Shown here piece by piece: positions 33,949-42,477 of a stretch of 42,599 nucleotides of DNA; positions within the stretch are counted from its first letter, which is position 1; each line of letters begins with the position of its first letter. The position numbers and the translations under genes were made by a program. Under the pieces are notes generated by a model. It was not told where the DNA came from and did no database searches. It worked only from the letters and a program-made list of their open reading frames with translations. The DNA is from an uncultured Bacteroidales bacterium (GTDB lineage: Bacteria > Bacteroidota > Bacteroidia > Bacteroidales > Muribaculaceae). The stretch is taken from NCBI GenBank assembly GCA_902792435.1, contig CADAZN010000032.1, positions 1 through 42,599 of the forward strand. Reading direction: 5' to 3'.

Positions 33949-34794
33949 ATGCTATCCATCAACGATTTAACATTCAGTTACAACAAACACGTTGGAGATC
34001 TGTTTCATAATCTCTCGTTTGAGTTGAATGCAGGCAACGTTTACGGTTTGCTAGGAAAAAATGGTTCGGGAAAAACCACCCTAATAAATTTAATGTGTGG
34101 CCTGCTCACCCCCAAGAGTGGCAATGTGACACTCGACGACGTGAATGTGCGTGACCGCCTTCCCAAAACTATGAGCGACCTATTCCTCGTACCCGAGGAA
34201 TTTGATCTGCCTAATCTCACCTTAAAGCGCTATGTGAGTATCAATGCTCCGTTCTACCCCAATTTCTCGATGGACGACATGCAGCGCTACCTTGACATCT
34301 TTGAGATGGGAGGTGACATGGATGTGAAACTTCACTCGCTGTCGATGGGACAAAAGAAGAAAGTGTTATTGGCATTCGCTTTTGCCACTAACACCCACGC
34401 GCTCATTATGGATGAGCCCACCAATGGCCTAGACATCCCAAGCAAGAGCCAATTCCGCAAATTGGTTACCACAGGCATGACCGACGACAAGATGATGCTC
34501 ATCTCTACTCACCAGGTGCGCGACATCAGCGAAATCCTCGACCATGTGACAATCCTCGACCAGAGTAAGGTGTTGCTCAACGCTTCCATTGCCGATGTGA
34601 CAAGCCGCCTGGCATTCCGCCCCATGCGCGAAGGCGATCAGCCACTCTTCACGCAGCCTAGCGTGATGGGGTCGCTCGTGGTTGTTCCCAGCCAGCCCGA
34701 CGAAGAGACTACTGTTGACCTAGAGATGCTCTTCAACGCCACTCTTCAAAATCCCGATGCTATCAACCAATTGTTTAACGCCCCCAAAGCTTAG
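33949..34794 (+). CDS. ABC transporter ATP-binding protein (YtrB-like)
   Basis: This 281-residue protein has a complete nucleotide-binding domain: Walker A GLLGKNGSGKTT (residues ~33-44), Q-loop region FLVPEEFDLPNLTL, signature LHSLSMGQKKKV (with SMGQ for SGGQ), Walker B ALIMDEPTNGLD and switch histidine LISTHQ. A ~75-residue C-terminal extension follows. It resembles ATPases of the YtrB/antibiotic-efflux ABC-2 group and would power the permease at 34992. The TAG stop overlaps the first base pairs of the inverted repeat that bounds the insert at 34793-34980. Confidence 0.92.
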   Translation: MLSINDLTFSYNKHVGDLFHNLSFELNAGNVYGLLGKNGSGKTTLINLMCGLLTPKSGNVTLDDVNVRDRLPKTMSDLFLVPEEFDLPNLTLKRYVSINAPFYPNFSMDDMQRYLDIFEMGGDMDVKLHSLSMGQKKKVLLAFAFATNTHALIMDEPTNGLDIPSKSQFRKLVTTGMTDDKMMLISTHQVRDISEILDHVTILDQSKVLLNASIADVTSRLAFRPMREGDQPLFTQPSVMGSLVVVPSQPDEETTVDLEMLFNATLQNPDAINQLFNAPKA

Positions 34795-34980
34795 GGTGGG
34801 TTCTAAAAATTAAGAATAAGTAAAAAAGTGTGTTGGCTGTATTTTGTTTTATGCTGGCATCTTTTTACTTAAATTCTTGAAATGTAGCCCACTACTATTC
34901 TTCAAATTTAAACAAAAATCTCCTCAACATAAAATCAAAATACATCTCAATTAATTTAATTAATTTTTAAAACCCACTCT
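34793..34980. repeat. 188-bp insert bounded by 20-bp inverted repeats inside the ABC operon
   Basis: The left end (34793-34812, AGGGTGGGTTCTAAAAATTA) and the reverse complement of the right end (34961-34980) agree at 18 of 20 positions. Inside is a further hairpin (AGAATAAGTAAAAA at 34814 pairing with TTTTTACTTAAATTCT near 34862). It contains no open frame. It separates ATPase and permease genes that are usually adjacent, and looks like a miniature inverted-repeat element or a structured intercistronic RNA. Confidence 0.65.
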
Positions 34981-34991
34981 CGAACACAACT

Positions 34992-35822
34992 ATGAATACC
35001 GTCAGTCAAACTTTTAATTGGAATCGCTTCGTTGCCGCACTCAAGAAAGAAGTGATAGAGAACAACCGAACACTGCTTTTCTCAATTATCGCCATCTATG
35101 GTATATTGGCATTAATAATGATTATAGGCAATATCACCCTTGGCGCCAACACCTCCAGACCAGAAACCATGCTACGATACAACATAGTTTTTATGGTTTA
35201 CGGCTTCGGCAGCATTATCGTGGCCTCTCTAGCATTCCGTGGCTTGAAAGACAAGAAAGGACGAACTGAATTTCTAACATCCCCGTCATCGACTCTTGAG
35301 AAATACTTGGTTAACGTTCTCATCTATGTGGTGGGATTTATCGTTGTCTTTCCAATATGTGCTCAGTTGGCCGATTTGACACGAATCCTGGTTTTATGGC
35401 CTTGGAGCGATGGCGATGTGCCTGGACCTATCAACTTTTTAAACACATTTCACAATGTTGCACATCAGCAAGAATGGTGGAAATATGATTCAAAGGTTAT
35501 TCTTGAGATCACCCTATGGTTGGGCGTATTAGCTAGCCCAGCACTATATCTACTAGGAAGTGTACTATGGCCTAAACTATCGTTCCTCAAGACTTTTGCA
35601 GCAGTATATGTCATTGAGATTGTTATTTTCATATTAGCAATGATTGGCATCTCAATATTCAGCGACATGCCGACAGCAGCAAAATGGTTAAAAGGTTTAG
35701 AGCAAAACACAGTTATGCTTTGGTATACTGCATTTATAGCCATTCAGTTGATTGTGTACTGGCCACTGTCGTGGTACCTGTTTAAGCGCAAAGATGTTGT
35801 TTCATTAAAATGGTGGAAATAA
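34992..35822 (+). CDS. ABC transporter permease, six-helix
   Basis: This 276-residue protein has a cytoplasmic N-terminus and about six membrane helices (near residues 28-50, 65-85, 105-125, 170-190, 200-222, 243-263). It carries the motif GRTEFLTSPSSTLEKYLVN in a loop, as in ABC-2 type permeases linked to YtrA-regulated systems. No solute-binding protein gene is nearby, so export or a membrane-stress function is more likely than import. The stop is 3 bp before the GntR start codon, so the two are translationally linked. Confidence 0.88.
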   Translation: MNTVSQTFNWNRFVAALKKEVIENNRTLLFSIIAIYGILALIMIIGNITLGANTSRPETMLRYNIVFMVYGFGSIIVASLAFRGLKDKKGRTEFLTSPSSTLEKYLVNVLIYVVGFIVVFPICAQLADLTRILVLWPWSDGDVPGPINFLNTFHNVAHQQEWWKYDSKVILEITLWLGVLASPALYLLGSVLWPKLSFLKTFAAVYVIEIVIFILAMIGISIFSDMPTAAKWLKGLEQNTVMLWYTAFIAIQLIVYWPLSWYLFKRKDVVSLKWWK

Positions 35823-35825
35823 GTT

Positions 35826-36188
35826 ATGAACTTCAAGGATAATAAAGCAATATATCTGCAAATTGCCGACCGCATTGGCGACCAGATTCTCTCGGGGACA
35901 TTGACCACTGAGGGCAAGGTGCCCAGTGTGCGAGAGTTGGCGGCAGAGATTGAGGTAAACGCCAACACTGTGGCGCGAACCTATGAATACCTTCAGCAGT
36001 GTGGCGTGATTTTCACTAAACGTGGACTGGGTTACTTTGTGTGCCCTGATGCCAGCGAGAAGATCATTGCTATGCGTCGCGAACAACTCATGCAAGGCGA
36101 GATGGACTACTTCTTCAGGCAGCTTAAGGCTGTGGGCATTACCCCTACCGAACTACATGAGAAGTATAAAGAGTACCTTAAGTGTTAA
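35826..36188 (+). CDS. GntR family regulator, YtrA subfamily
   Basis: This 120-residue protein consists of an N-terminal winged helix (AIYLQIADRIGDQILSG, GKVPSVRELAAEIEVNANTVARTYEYLQ, then the wing GVIFTKRGLGYFV). A short C-terminal helical tail of ~45 residues follows instead of a ligand-binding domain. That short form defines the YtrA subfamily, which represses ABC transporter operons and often responds to cell-envelope antibiotics. Here it is the last gene of the operon and probably binds the palindrome at 33886-33909. Confidence 0.92.
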   Translation: MNFKDNKAIYLQIADRIGDQILSGTLTTEGKVPSVRELAAEIEVNANTVARTYEYLQQCGVIFTKRGLGYFVCPDASEKIIAMRREQLMQGEMDYFFRQLKAVGITPTELHEKYKEYLKC

Positions 36189-36277
36189 CATATTTTTTGG
36201 TTTTTTGACGGAATTTTTTGAAACATTTGGCACCAGTTTTGCGTCTAATGAACAGAAAAAGCAAAAAAATAGAGAAA

Positions 36278-38752
36278 ATGAAGAAATTTATCGCAATCCT
36301 ATTGATGACCGTTTGCACCCTGACTGCCATGGCGCAGCAATACAGCGTGCAATGCCAAGTGAACGACAGCGAGGGAGAAGGCATCCCGTTCGCCACGGTT
36401 TACATCTACAACAGCAACGACACAACAACAGTGATTACTAGCGGCGTGAGTGATGCCTTTGGTAAGGTTGACCACAAGATCAACAAGGCCGGAAGCTACA
36501 TGATGCGCCTGCAATTTGTGGGCATGACACCACAAGACCGCAACTTCGAGGTCAGTGCCTCGGCTCCAGTGGCACAGCTGGGCACCATCGTGCTATCGAC
36601 CCAGTCGACGATGCTCAAGGAAGTGGTGGTAGCTACTCAGCGCCAACTCGTGAAGACCGAGATTGACCGTCTCACCTACGATGTTCAGGCCGATGCCGAC
36701 AGCAAGACCAGCAACGTGCTCGACATGCTCAAGAAGGTGCCAATGGTCACCGTTGATGGGCAGGACGAGATTCGTGTGAAAGGTACCACCTCATTCAAGG
36801 TTTACCGCAATGGTCATCCCGACCCCGCATTGGCAAGCATGAACATGAAGGAAATCCTCAAGGTGATTCCCGCGTCGATGATTAAAAAGATAGAGGTTAT
36901 TACCGACCCAGGCGCAAAATATGATGCCGAGGGCACAAGCGCTATCCTCAACATCGTCATGGCCGATGGCAACGCTGGAACCATGAATGGTGTGACAGGA
37001 ACAATAGGTGCCGGTGTTGACAACACAGGTAGCCTCAATGGCAATGCCAACATTACCGCCCAGATGGGAAAAGTGGTGACAGCTATCAACTATGGCTACC
37101 AAAACAGGAATCGACATGGCAGCCATAACCTCTCGGAGAGTGAACACACCTATACCAGCTCAGGTAACAAATTATATAGCACTAACGATTCGCGAGCCAG
37201 CGTGAACGTGCACTACGGTGACATCAGCGCTAGCTGGGAACCCGACACCACCAACCTGGTTTCGCTCTCGTTTGGCGGCTTCTACTACGACTACCGTGGT
37301 GATGGTGTGAACAACGCTCGCATGACCGACCGTGACGGCAACATCCTGTATAAATACACTACCAATGGTCATTCTCCCAAGGGTGACTTCTATGACCTGC
37401 ACGGTCGCCTCGACTATCAGCACAAGACTCGTCATCCTGGCGAGATGCTCACACTGAGCTACATGCTCTCGACCAACCACAATGGCAGCAAGACCATCTC
37501 AACCTTCAGCGACATGATCAACTGTCCATTCCCCTACACCGGACAAACCAACGACACTAAGGAGAACTTCGCTGAGCACACTTTCCAGTTTGACTGGACA
37601 AGGCCTTTTGCCAAGTATCACAAGTTTGAGACTGGTGTGAAGTACATCAACCGTATGAACAAGAGTGAGGCGACCTTTGAGTTCATGGGAATGCCCGAGA
37701 TGAACAACATCACCCTGTTCAACCACCGCACCCATGTGGCAGCAGCCTATGTGAGCCACACCTTCAGCAAGGGCAACTGGACTACTCGTGAGGGATTGCG
37801 CTATGAGTATAGCCGCTTGAATGCCGAGTTCCCCGATGCTCCTCAAAACAACTACCACCGCAACCTGAACGACCTGGTGCCCGACCTCAGCATTGAGTAT
37901 AAGTTTGACTGGGCCCACAGCCTCAAGCTCAACTATAGCACCAGCATTCATCGCCCGGGTATCAGCTACCTCAATCCAGCCATCGAGGAGAGCCCCACTT
38001 CACGCTCCTATGGTAATCCTAACTTGAGCAGTTCGCGCACCCATGGCATCACCTTGACCTATATGCAGATAGGTGCAAAACTGACATTCAGCTTGAGCCC
38101 AAGCATTTCGTTCAGCACCAACGAGATTACAGGAGTGCAATTTACCGAAGGCGACATCTTCGTCTCAACTTATGCTAACACCCTCAAGACTCGCAGCATA
38201 GGCCTCAATGGATTCATGCAGTGGACTATAGGCCCCAAGACCAGTTTTGTGTTCAACGGCAATGTGTCGCACAACCGCTACAAGAGCGATGAACTTGGAC
38301 TTGAGAACAAGCGCTGGAACTCATTCTGCTATGGCCAACTCAACCAGCAACTCCCTTGGAAACTGCGACTCAGCGTCAGTGCCGGAGAATGGAGCGGAGG
38401 AATCAACGGTCTCTATGGACACTACACTGGTAACTGGTTCTACAACCTGGGCTTGCAACGCTCATTCCTCAAAGAGGACCGCTTGACAGTGCGCCTGAGT
38501 GCCGACCGTTTCTTCCACGGCAAGTACGCCTCGATGAAGAGCTACACCAATCAGGGTGACTACACCGGTTGGAACAAGAACAGCTTCATCATGCGTGGCT
38601 TTAAAATCAGCATCAGCTACCGCTTCGGTTCGCTCAAGGCACGCGTTAAGCAAACCGACAAGACCATCGAGAACGACGACCTCGTGGGTGGCAGCAAGCA
38701 AGGCGGAGGCCAAGGCGGACAACAAGGCGGACAAGGACAAATGGGAAACTGA
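36278..38752 (+). CDS. TonB-dependent receptor, outer-membrane beta-barrel family (OMP_b-brl_3)
   Basis: The protein has 824 residues when started at MKKFIAILLMTVCTLTAMAQ, a signal peptide (the earlier ATGs at 36218 and 36248 give no signal peptide at the N-terminus). Domains in order: a carboxypeptidase-regulatory-like beta sandwich (~22-105, GEGIPFATVYIYNSND), a plug (~120-230, with SNVLDMLKKVPMVTVDG and GAKYDAEGTSAILNIV) and a large barrel (~240-800) of the OMP_b-brl_3 type. The end is Gly/Gln-rich (GGGQGGQQGGQG). No SusD partner is nearby, so it is not a classic SusC/D system. Its substrate is unknown. The region upstream has CAGTTTTG (36234-36241) as a poor -7 match. Confidence 0.9.
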   Translation: MKKFIAILLMTVCTLTAMAQQYSVQCQVNDSEGEGIPFATVYIYNSNDTTTVITSGVSDAFGKVDHKINKAGSYMMRLQFVGMTPQDRNFEVSASAPVAQLGTIVLSTQSTMLKEVVVATQRQLVKTEIDRLTYDVQADADSKTSNVLDMLKKVPMVTVDGQDEIRVKGTTSFKVYRNGHPDPALASMNMKEILKVIPASMIKKIEVITDPGAKYDAEGTSAILNIVMADGNAGTMNGVTGTIGAGVDNTGSLNGNANITAQMGKVVTAINYGYQNRNRHGSHNLSESEHTYTSSGNKLYSTNDSRASVNVHYGDISASWEPDTTNLVSLSFGGFYYDYRGDGVNNARMTDRDGNILYKYTTNGHSPKGDFYDLHGRLDYQHKTRHPGEMLTLSYMLSTNHNGSKTISTFSDMINCPFPYTGQTNDTKENFAEHTFQFDWTRPFAKYHKFETGVKYINRMNKSEATFEFMGMPEMNNITLFNHRTHVAAAYVSHTFSKGNWTTREGLRYEYSRLNAEFPDAPQNNYHRNLNDLVPDLSIEYKFDWAHSLKLNYSTSIHRPGISYLNPAIEESPTSRSYGNPNLSSSRTHGITLTYMQIGAKLTFSLSPSISFSTNEITGVQFTEGDIFVSTYANTLKTRSIGLNGFMQWTIGPKTSFVFNGNVSHNRYKSDELGLENKRWNSFCYGQLNQQLPWKLRLSVSAGEWSGGINGLYGHYTGNWFYNLGLQRSFLKEDRLTVRLSADRFFHGKYASMKSYTNQGDYTGWNKNSFIMRGFKISISYRFGSLKARVKQTDKTIENDDLVGGSKQGGGQGGQQGGQGQMGN

Positions 38753-38858
38753 AAAAGTAGAAAGTAAGAAGTAATAAGTTTCTCGATTGTTTCTCAATCT
38801 TAATTATACAAAATCTATATAAAACAACAATATTTAGGCTTCAAAACTTCATAATTTC

Positions 38859-38899
38859 AATGCAGTGGCAGGATGTGAATCCCTCCCACTGCATTTTTT
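38859..38899 (+). terminator. Intrinsic terminator after the TonB receptor
   Basis: Perfect 10-bp stem AATGCAGTGG/CCACTGCATT (38859-38868 with 38886-38895), then a run of T. Confidence 0.88.
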
Positions 38900-38941
38900 A
38901 TCTATTTATCTCACTTAACCTCTCCCCTCTCACTCTCCCCT

Positions 38942-39019
38942 CACTCGTCCCTCTCACTCTCCTCTCTCACTCTCCTCTCTCACTCTCCTCTCTCACTCTC
39001 CTCTCTCACTCTCCCCTAA
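38942..39019 (+). repeat. 13-bp pyrimidine-rich tandem repeat, about six copies
   Basis: Units of CACTCTCCTCTCT start at 38955, 38968, 38981, 38994 and 39007, with a degenerate unit at 38942. A similar C/T-rich stretch extends upstream to about 38918. The array ends 15 bp before the -33 element of the next gene's promoter. Confidence 0.88.
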
Positions 39020-39033
39020 CAATCGGTTTTAAT

Positions 39034-39065
39034 ATTGTTTTCCCCTACCTCGCATCCTACCTTTG
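39034..39065 (+). promoter_or_regulatory. Host-type promoter of the orphan phage-like gene
   Basis: ATTG at 39034-39037, 20 bp, TACCTTTG at 39058-39065, 22 bp before the ATG. Confidence 0.75.
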
Positions 39066-39086
39066 CCCTAAAAAACTATTATTATC

Positions 39087-41513
39087 ATGAAAAACACAGC
39101 TAACGAAATGAGAATCGTGCATCGTGGTATGGCTCATCTCCACAATGGCGAGAGTGCGCAGCCGGGAGTGGCTGCCAAACTGACTAACATGCGCGAACGA
39201 GAGGATGCCCTGGAAGTGGTGGGGAATCCACTACAGATAGGCCAACTTGAGCCAGGTGACCAAGTGCTGCTAGTCGATGACGACCGCACGCTGGTGCTGC
39301 GTGACGGCAATGTTGTGTGGAACGACGTGGTAGTGCTCCACACATCAGCAACAGTTATATCGGCCCACAAGGTGGGAGCGATGCTGGTGGTGGTGACTAG
39401 TGAGGGTAATGTGGTGATGAGACGCACTTCTACGGGCTATTCCACTCTTAATCTTGAATCGGCGATTCCACAGCTGCATCTCGCATCAGTGGAGCAGCAA
39501 GCGATGAGTGCAACCATCCCTGCTTTTGAGTTTGACCAGCCTTACACAGCTTGGCAAGCACCACTGGCTGCTGCCGACGTGCAGGCTTACGCCAAACTCA
39601 TCGGCAACGCGGTTACGACGATGCAACTCAACGCGTCATCGCAAGGACGTTTTACGGGGGTGATGCTTGCGCGATATGCATTGAGGCTGTGGGACGATTC
39701 CTACTTGTGGATGAGCCAGCCAATTATTGTGGGGCACAACATAATAAGTGCCAACTATCGCTCTACTGCCACTGTAAAGATAAGTAACAACCAATTTGCG
39801 GGAACCGAGGCTTTCACGTTCTCCATGAACAGCTACAGGCTGGGAATCTCGATGCTTACGGGCATCGCCGCCGAGTGGCGCGACCTGGTGAAAGCCATCG
39901 ATGTGCTCATCTCGCCACAGGCAAGTGTTGTTGATTTAGCCTCGGCGCTCGACTACCGATGCATAATTACAACCTCAAGCGGCACCAGGCGTTACCTGCT
40001 CGAGGTGGGGCCGAAGCCGCGCTCGGCAAGCGCGATAGTCCAAACCATCGTCAATGGCGACTGGAGAGTGGTTGCATCAACAGCATGTCTCGACGGCTCA
40101 ACATTCAAAGCCGTCAATACCGCCATGGCATCGGAGCAGGCGGTACCTGGCAATCGATGCGATGTTGTAACATCACAATTGATGGCATCGCAACGTGTTT
40201 CTCAACAGGAATGCGTGCATGCCATGGAGAGCTACACACTCAAACCTGCGGGAACAGTGTCAATGGAGCACAACGGGCGATTATATCAGGCTCCTGCGAC
40301 ATTCAACATAGTCAATCCCTGGGACATCGTGCCATGGCTTGACCAGAATCTCTCGTCTGGCTCTGTAGCATTTACCATGCAAGTCTCAATCAATACCAAT
40401 GAAGGCGTTGTTACAATGTCAAAAAGCGGCACTTGCCCATGCAACGCAACAACGCTTAATCCTGTAATCTCTTTTCCCGACCCAAGGGCGACCCACCTAG
40501 CCATAGCACTTGGCAACAAGGTGTGGGAGTGTGACTTGTTGCCTCTCGAAGGGACAGGCATGGCAGTATACATAAACCCCTCTCTCGCCAGCAACGCACT
40601 CACCTTGGGCTCTTTGCCCAATAACGACAACATGAGTTGCTCTGTCGCCGCTAGTGGCACAATACTGGTGAGTGGAGTGGGCAACCCGCTTGTCACTCAG
40701 TGGCGCGCAGCAGTGAGTGGCTGTACCATAAGAGCGCTAGGAGCAGCGTGCCGCCCCATCTACTCAGGAGGCTTCGGGCGCTACCCCATTTACATTTTCA
40801 CCACTCAAGGTATTATGGCGTTGCCACAAAGCACCAGCGGCAGCTACGGCGAGCCACGACTCATTACCGAGGTGGTGTTAGGCAATAGAGCCAAGCCAGT
40901 GGCTGGCGGCGATGCGTTATGGTTCGTGTCCCAGCACAACATCCTGTGCTCCATCGCCGGTAGCACCCTCAAGCGATGGCTCAACTTGAATCTAAGCAAC
41001 AGCGCCATTGAAATGGCTTGGAACGACCACGAACGCGAGCTATGGATAACACAAGATGATGGACAAGTGGTTGTGCTCATGCCATCGGGGCGAAGCTACC
41101 GCCGCAACCTCGTTGTCAAGAGTCTTTATAGCGACCCACAGCACGCCCTTGTAGTAACTGCCGATGGCGCACTGCTCGACCTCGCCATCGAACAAGCAGC
41201 GCAGCAGCAAGTAAGCTACCTCTCACAACCATTTGAGCTGCACCCGCTCATGCTCAAGAGAGTAAAAAGGATTGTGTGGAACTTATTTACCGAAACTGCC
41301 CCGACTGGCTCGGTGACTCTCACCTTACGAGGCGAACGAGGCTCCAGTTGCCACGGCTATATCATTAGCCAAGTGAGAGCAACAGGACGCATAGCAGCAC
41401 CACTTGCCAGAACACTGATTGCACCACCCTCTCGCACCCTGCGACTCGAAGCCACGGCAACAATCCCAACTGGCACACTCCTGCTACCCACCATCATCCA
41501 AGTGAGCAAATAA
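39087..41513 (+). CDS. Large phage structural-like protein, orphan
   Basis: This 808-residue protein has no signal peptide or membrane helix. It is built of many short beta strands, with repeated segments such as LEPGDQVLLVDDDRTLVLRDG, IYIFTTQGIMALPQ and MAWNDHERELWITQDDGQVVVL that suggest one or two beta-propellers. The stretch RYALRLWDDSYLWMSQPIIV and the opening GVAAKLTNMREREDALEVVGNP resemble large tail or virion-associated proteins of Bacteroidetes phages, as far as I can judge from memory. No other phage gene is adjacent. It has a strong host-type promoter, is full-length, and lies 7 kb from the orphan terminase. An alternative is a cytoplasmic propeller protein unrelated to phage. Confidence 0.6.
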   Translation: MKNTANEMRIVHRGMAHLHNGESAQPGVAAKLTNMREREDALEVVGNPLQIGQLEPGDQVLLVDDDRTLVLRDGNVVWNDVVVLHTSATVISAHKVGAMLVVVTSEGNVVMRRTSTGYSTLNLESAIPQLHLASVEQQAMSATIPAFEFDQPYTAWQAPLAAADVQAYAKLIGNAVTTMQLNASSQGRFTGVMLARYALRLWDDSYLWMSQPIIVGHNIISANYRSTATVKISNNQFAGTEAFTFSMNSYRLGISMLTGIAAEWRDLVKAIDVLISPQASVVDLASALDYRCIITTSSGTRRYLLEVGPKPRSASAIVQTIVNGDWRVVASTACLDGSTFKAVNTAMASEQAVPGNRCDVVTSQLMASQRVSQQECVHAMESYTLKPAGTVSMEHNGRLYQAPATFNIVNPWDIVPWLDQNLSSGSVAFTMQVSINTNEGVVTMSKSGTCPCNATTLNPVISFPDPRATHLAIALGNKVWECDLLPLEGTGMAVYINPSLASNALTLGSLPNNDNMSCSVAASGTILVSGVGNPLVTQWRAAVSGCTIRALGAACRPIYSGGFGRYPIYIFTTQGIMALPQSTSGSYGEPRLITEVVLGNRAKPVAGGDALWFVSQHNILCSIAGSTLKRWLNLNLSNSAIEMAWNDHERELWITQDDGQVVVLMPSGRSYRRNLVVKSLYSDPQHALVVTADGALLDLAIEQAAQQQVSYLSQPFELHPLMLKRVKRIVWNLFTETAPTGSVTLTLRGERGSSCHGYIISQVRATGRIAAPLARTLIAPPSRTLRLEATATIPTGTLLLPTIIQVSK

Positions 41514-41570
41514 TAGTTCAGCGGTCTAATCTTCGCCTAACATTGAGGGCATCTAGCGTCACATGCTTTT

Positions 41571-41602
41571 TTTGGATAATTAAAATTTTATATTTAATTT
41601 TG
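41571..41602 (+). promoter_or_regulatory. Promoter of the outer-membrane barrel gene
   Basis: TTTG at 41571-41574, exactly 20 bp, TAATTTTG at 41595-41602. Confidence 0.75.
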
Positions 41603-41640
41603 CATTTTGGAAGTAATTAATCATTTAAATATTTTGAATT

Positions 41641-42336
41641 ATGAAGAAATTAGTCACTTTAGCAATGGTGGCGCTCATGGCTGCATTGCCCATGATGGCA
41701 CAACGCCACAACTATGGACCGACCAACAATCGCTATGACTATGAGCGTAGCCACAGCCGTTGGATTAGGAACTACTACGGCAAGGACATGTACTTTGGTG
41801 TGCGCATCGGCCCTGCTTTCTCACACGTTAGCGGCGATGCTATCTCCTATGCTGGCAGCAGCAAGACTGGATTGCACCTGGGCGGTGTTATTGGTTTTGA
41901 AATCACCAACCGTGCTCCTGTGTTCTTTGAGACAGGTCTCAGCTATGTGAACAAGGGTGGCAAGGGCGACTTCCTCGGAAGCAAAGTTACAACAAGTTTG
42001 AGCTACATTGAGTTCCCTTTGGTGTTCAAGTACATCTATTACACCGATATGGGTCTCTCGATTCATCCTCTCTTTGGTGGATATTTGGCTGTGGGCGCCG
42101 ATGGTAGCATTAAGGACTACAACACCCACACCAAGATCAGCGCCTTTGGAAAGGACAAAGATGGTTATGAGCGTTTCAAACGTTTTGACGGTGGTTTGCG
42201 CATTGGTTGTGGCGTAGGTTTCAGCATGTTTTATCTCGACATGACCTACGATATTGGCTTAGCCAACATCAGCCACGACGATTACAACTCAAGCAGCAAC
42301 CGTACATTCTATCTCAATTTTGGTGTAAACTTCTAA
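41641..42336 (+). CDS. Outer-membrane beta-barrel protein (PorT-like, OMP_b-brl_2)
   Basis: This 231-residue protein has a signal peptide (MKKLVTLAMVALMAALPMMAQ). A short linker rich in Tyr/Arg/Asn is followed by an eight-strand-type barrel: MYFGVRIGPAFSHVSG, GLHLGGVIGFEI, FFETGLSYVNKGGKG, LSYIEFPLVFKYIYY, HPLFGGYLAVGADG, LRIGCGVGFSMFYLDMTYDIGLANIS, and the terminal FYLNFGVNF ending in Phe. This is the PorT/outer-membrane barrel family common in Bacteroidetes. A specific role is not evident. It has its own promoter and a strong terminator. Confidence 0.9.
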   Translation: MKKLVTLAMVALMAALPMMAQRHNYGPTNNRYDYERSHSRWIRNYYGKDMYFGVRIGPAFSHVSGDAISYAGSSKTGLHLGGVIGFEITNRAPVFFETGLSYVNKGGKGDFLGSKVTTSLSYIEFPLVFKYIYYTDMGLSIHPLFGGYLAVGADGSIKDYNTHTKISAFGKDKDGYERFKRFDGGLRIGCGVGFSMFYLDMTYDIGLANISHDDYNSSSNRTFYLNFGVNF

Positions 42337-42389
42337 ATAAAGACAACACCTAAGTTCGCACCCTTGGAGTGCGGAGTCACACAATAATA

Positions 42390-42427
42390 AAACGCAGCGA
42401 CAAGAACAAATCTTGTCGCTGCGTTTT
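42390..42427. terminator. Strong bidirectional intrinsic terminator
   Basis: Perfect 15-bp stem AACGCAGCGACAAGA/TCTTGTCGCTGCGTT with a 5-nt loop, preceded by an A-rich run (AATAATAAAA) and followed by TTTTT. A second small stem with a TTCG loop follows (42449-42472). Confidence 0.92.
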
Positions 42428-42477
42428 TGATGTCAATTCTATAATCTTAAATCGTCCTTCGGATGGATTTTTCAGAA

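Noticed and set aside
30072-41513. A complete prophage spanning the terminase and the 808-residue protein
   Set aside because: The intervening genes (phosphodiesterase, ABC-GntR operon, TonB receptor) are ordinary chromosomal genes on both strands. No integrase, capsid, portal or attachment sites were seen.
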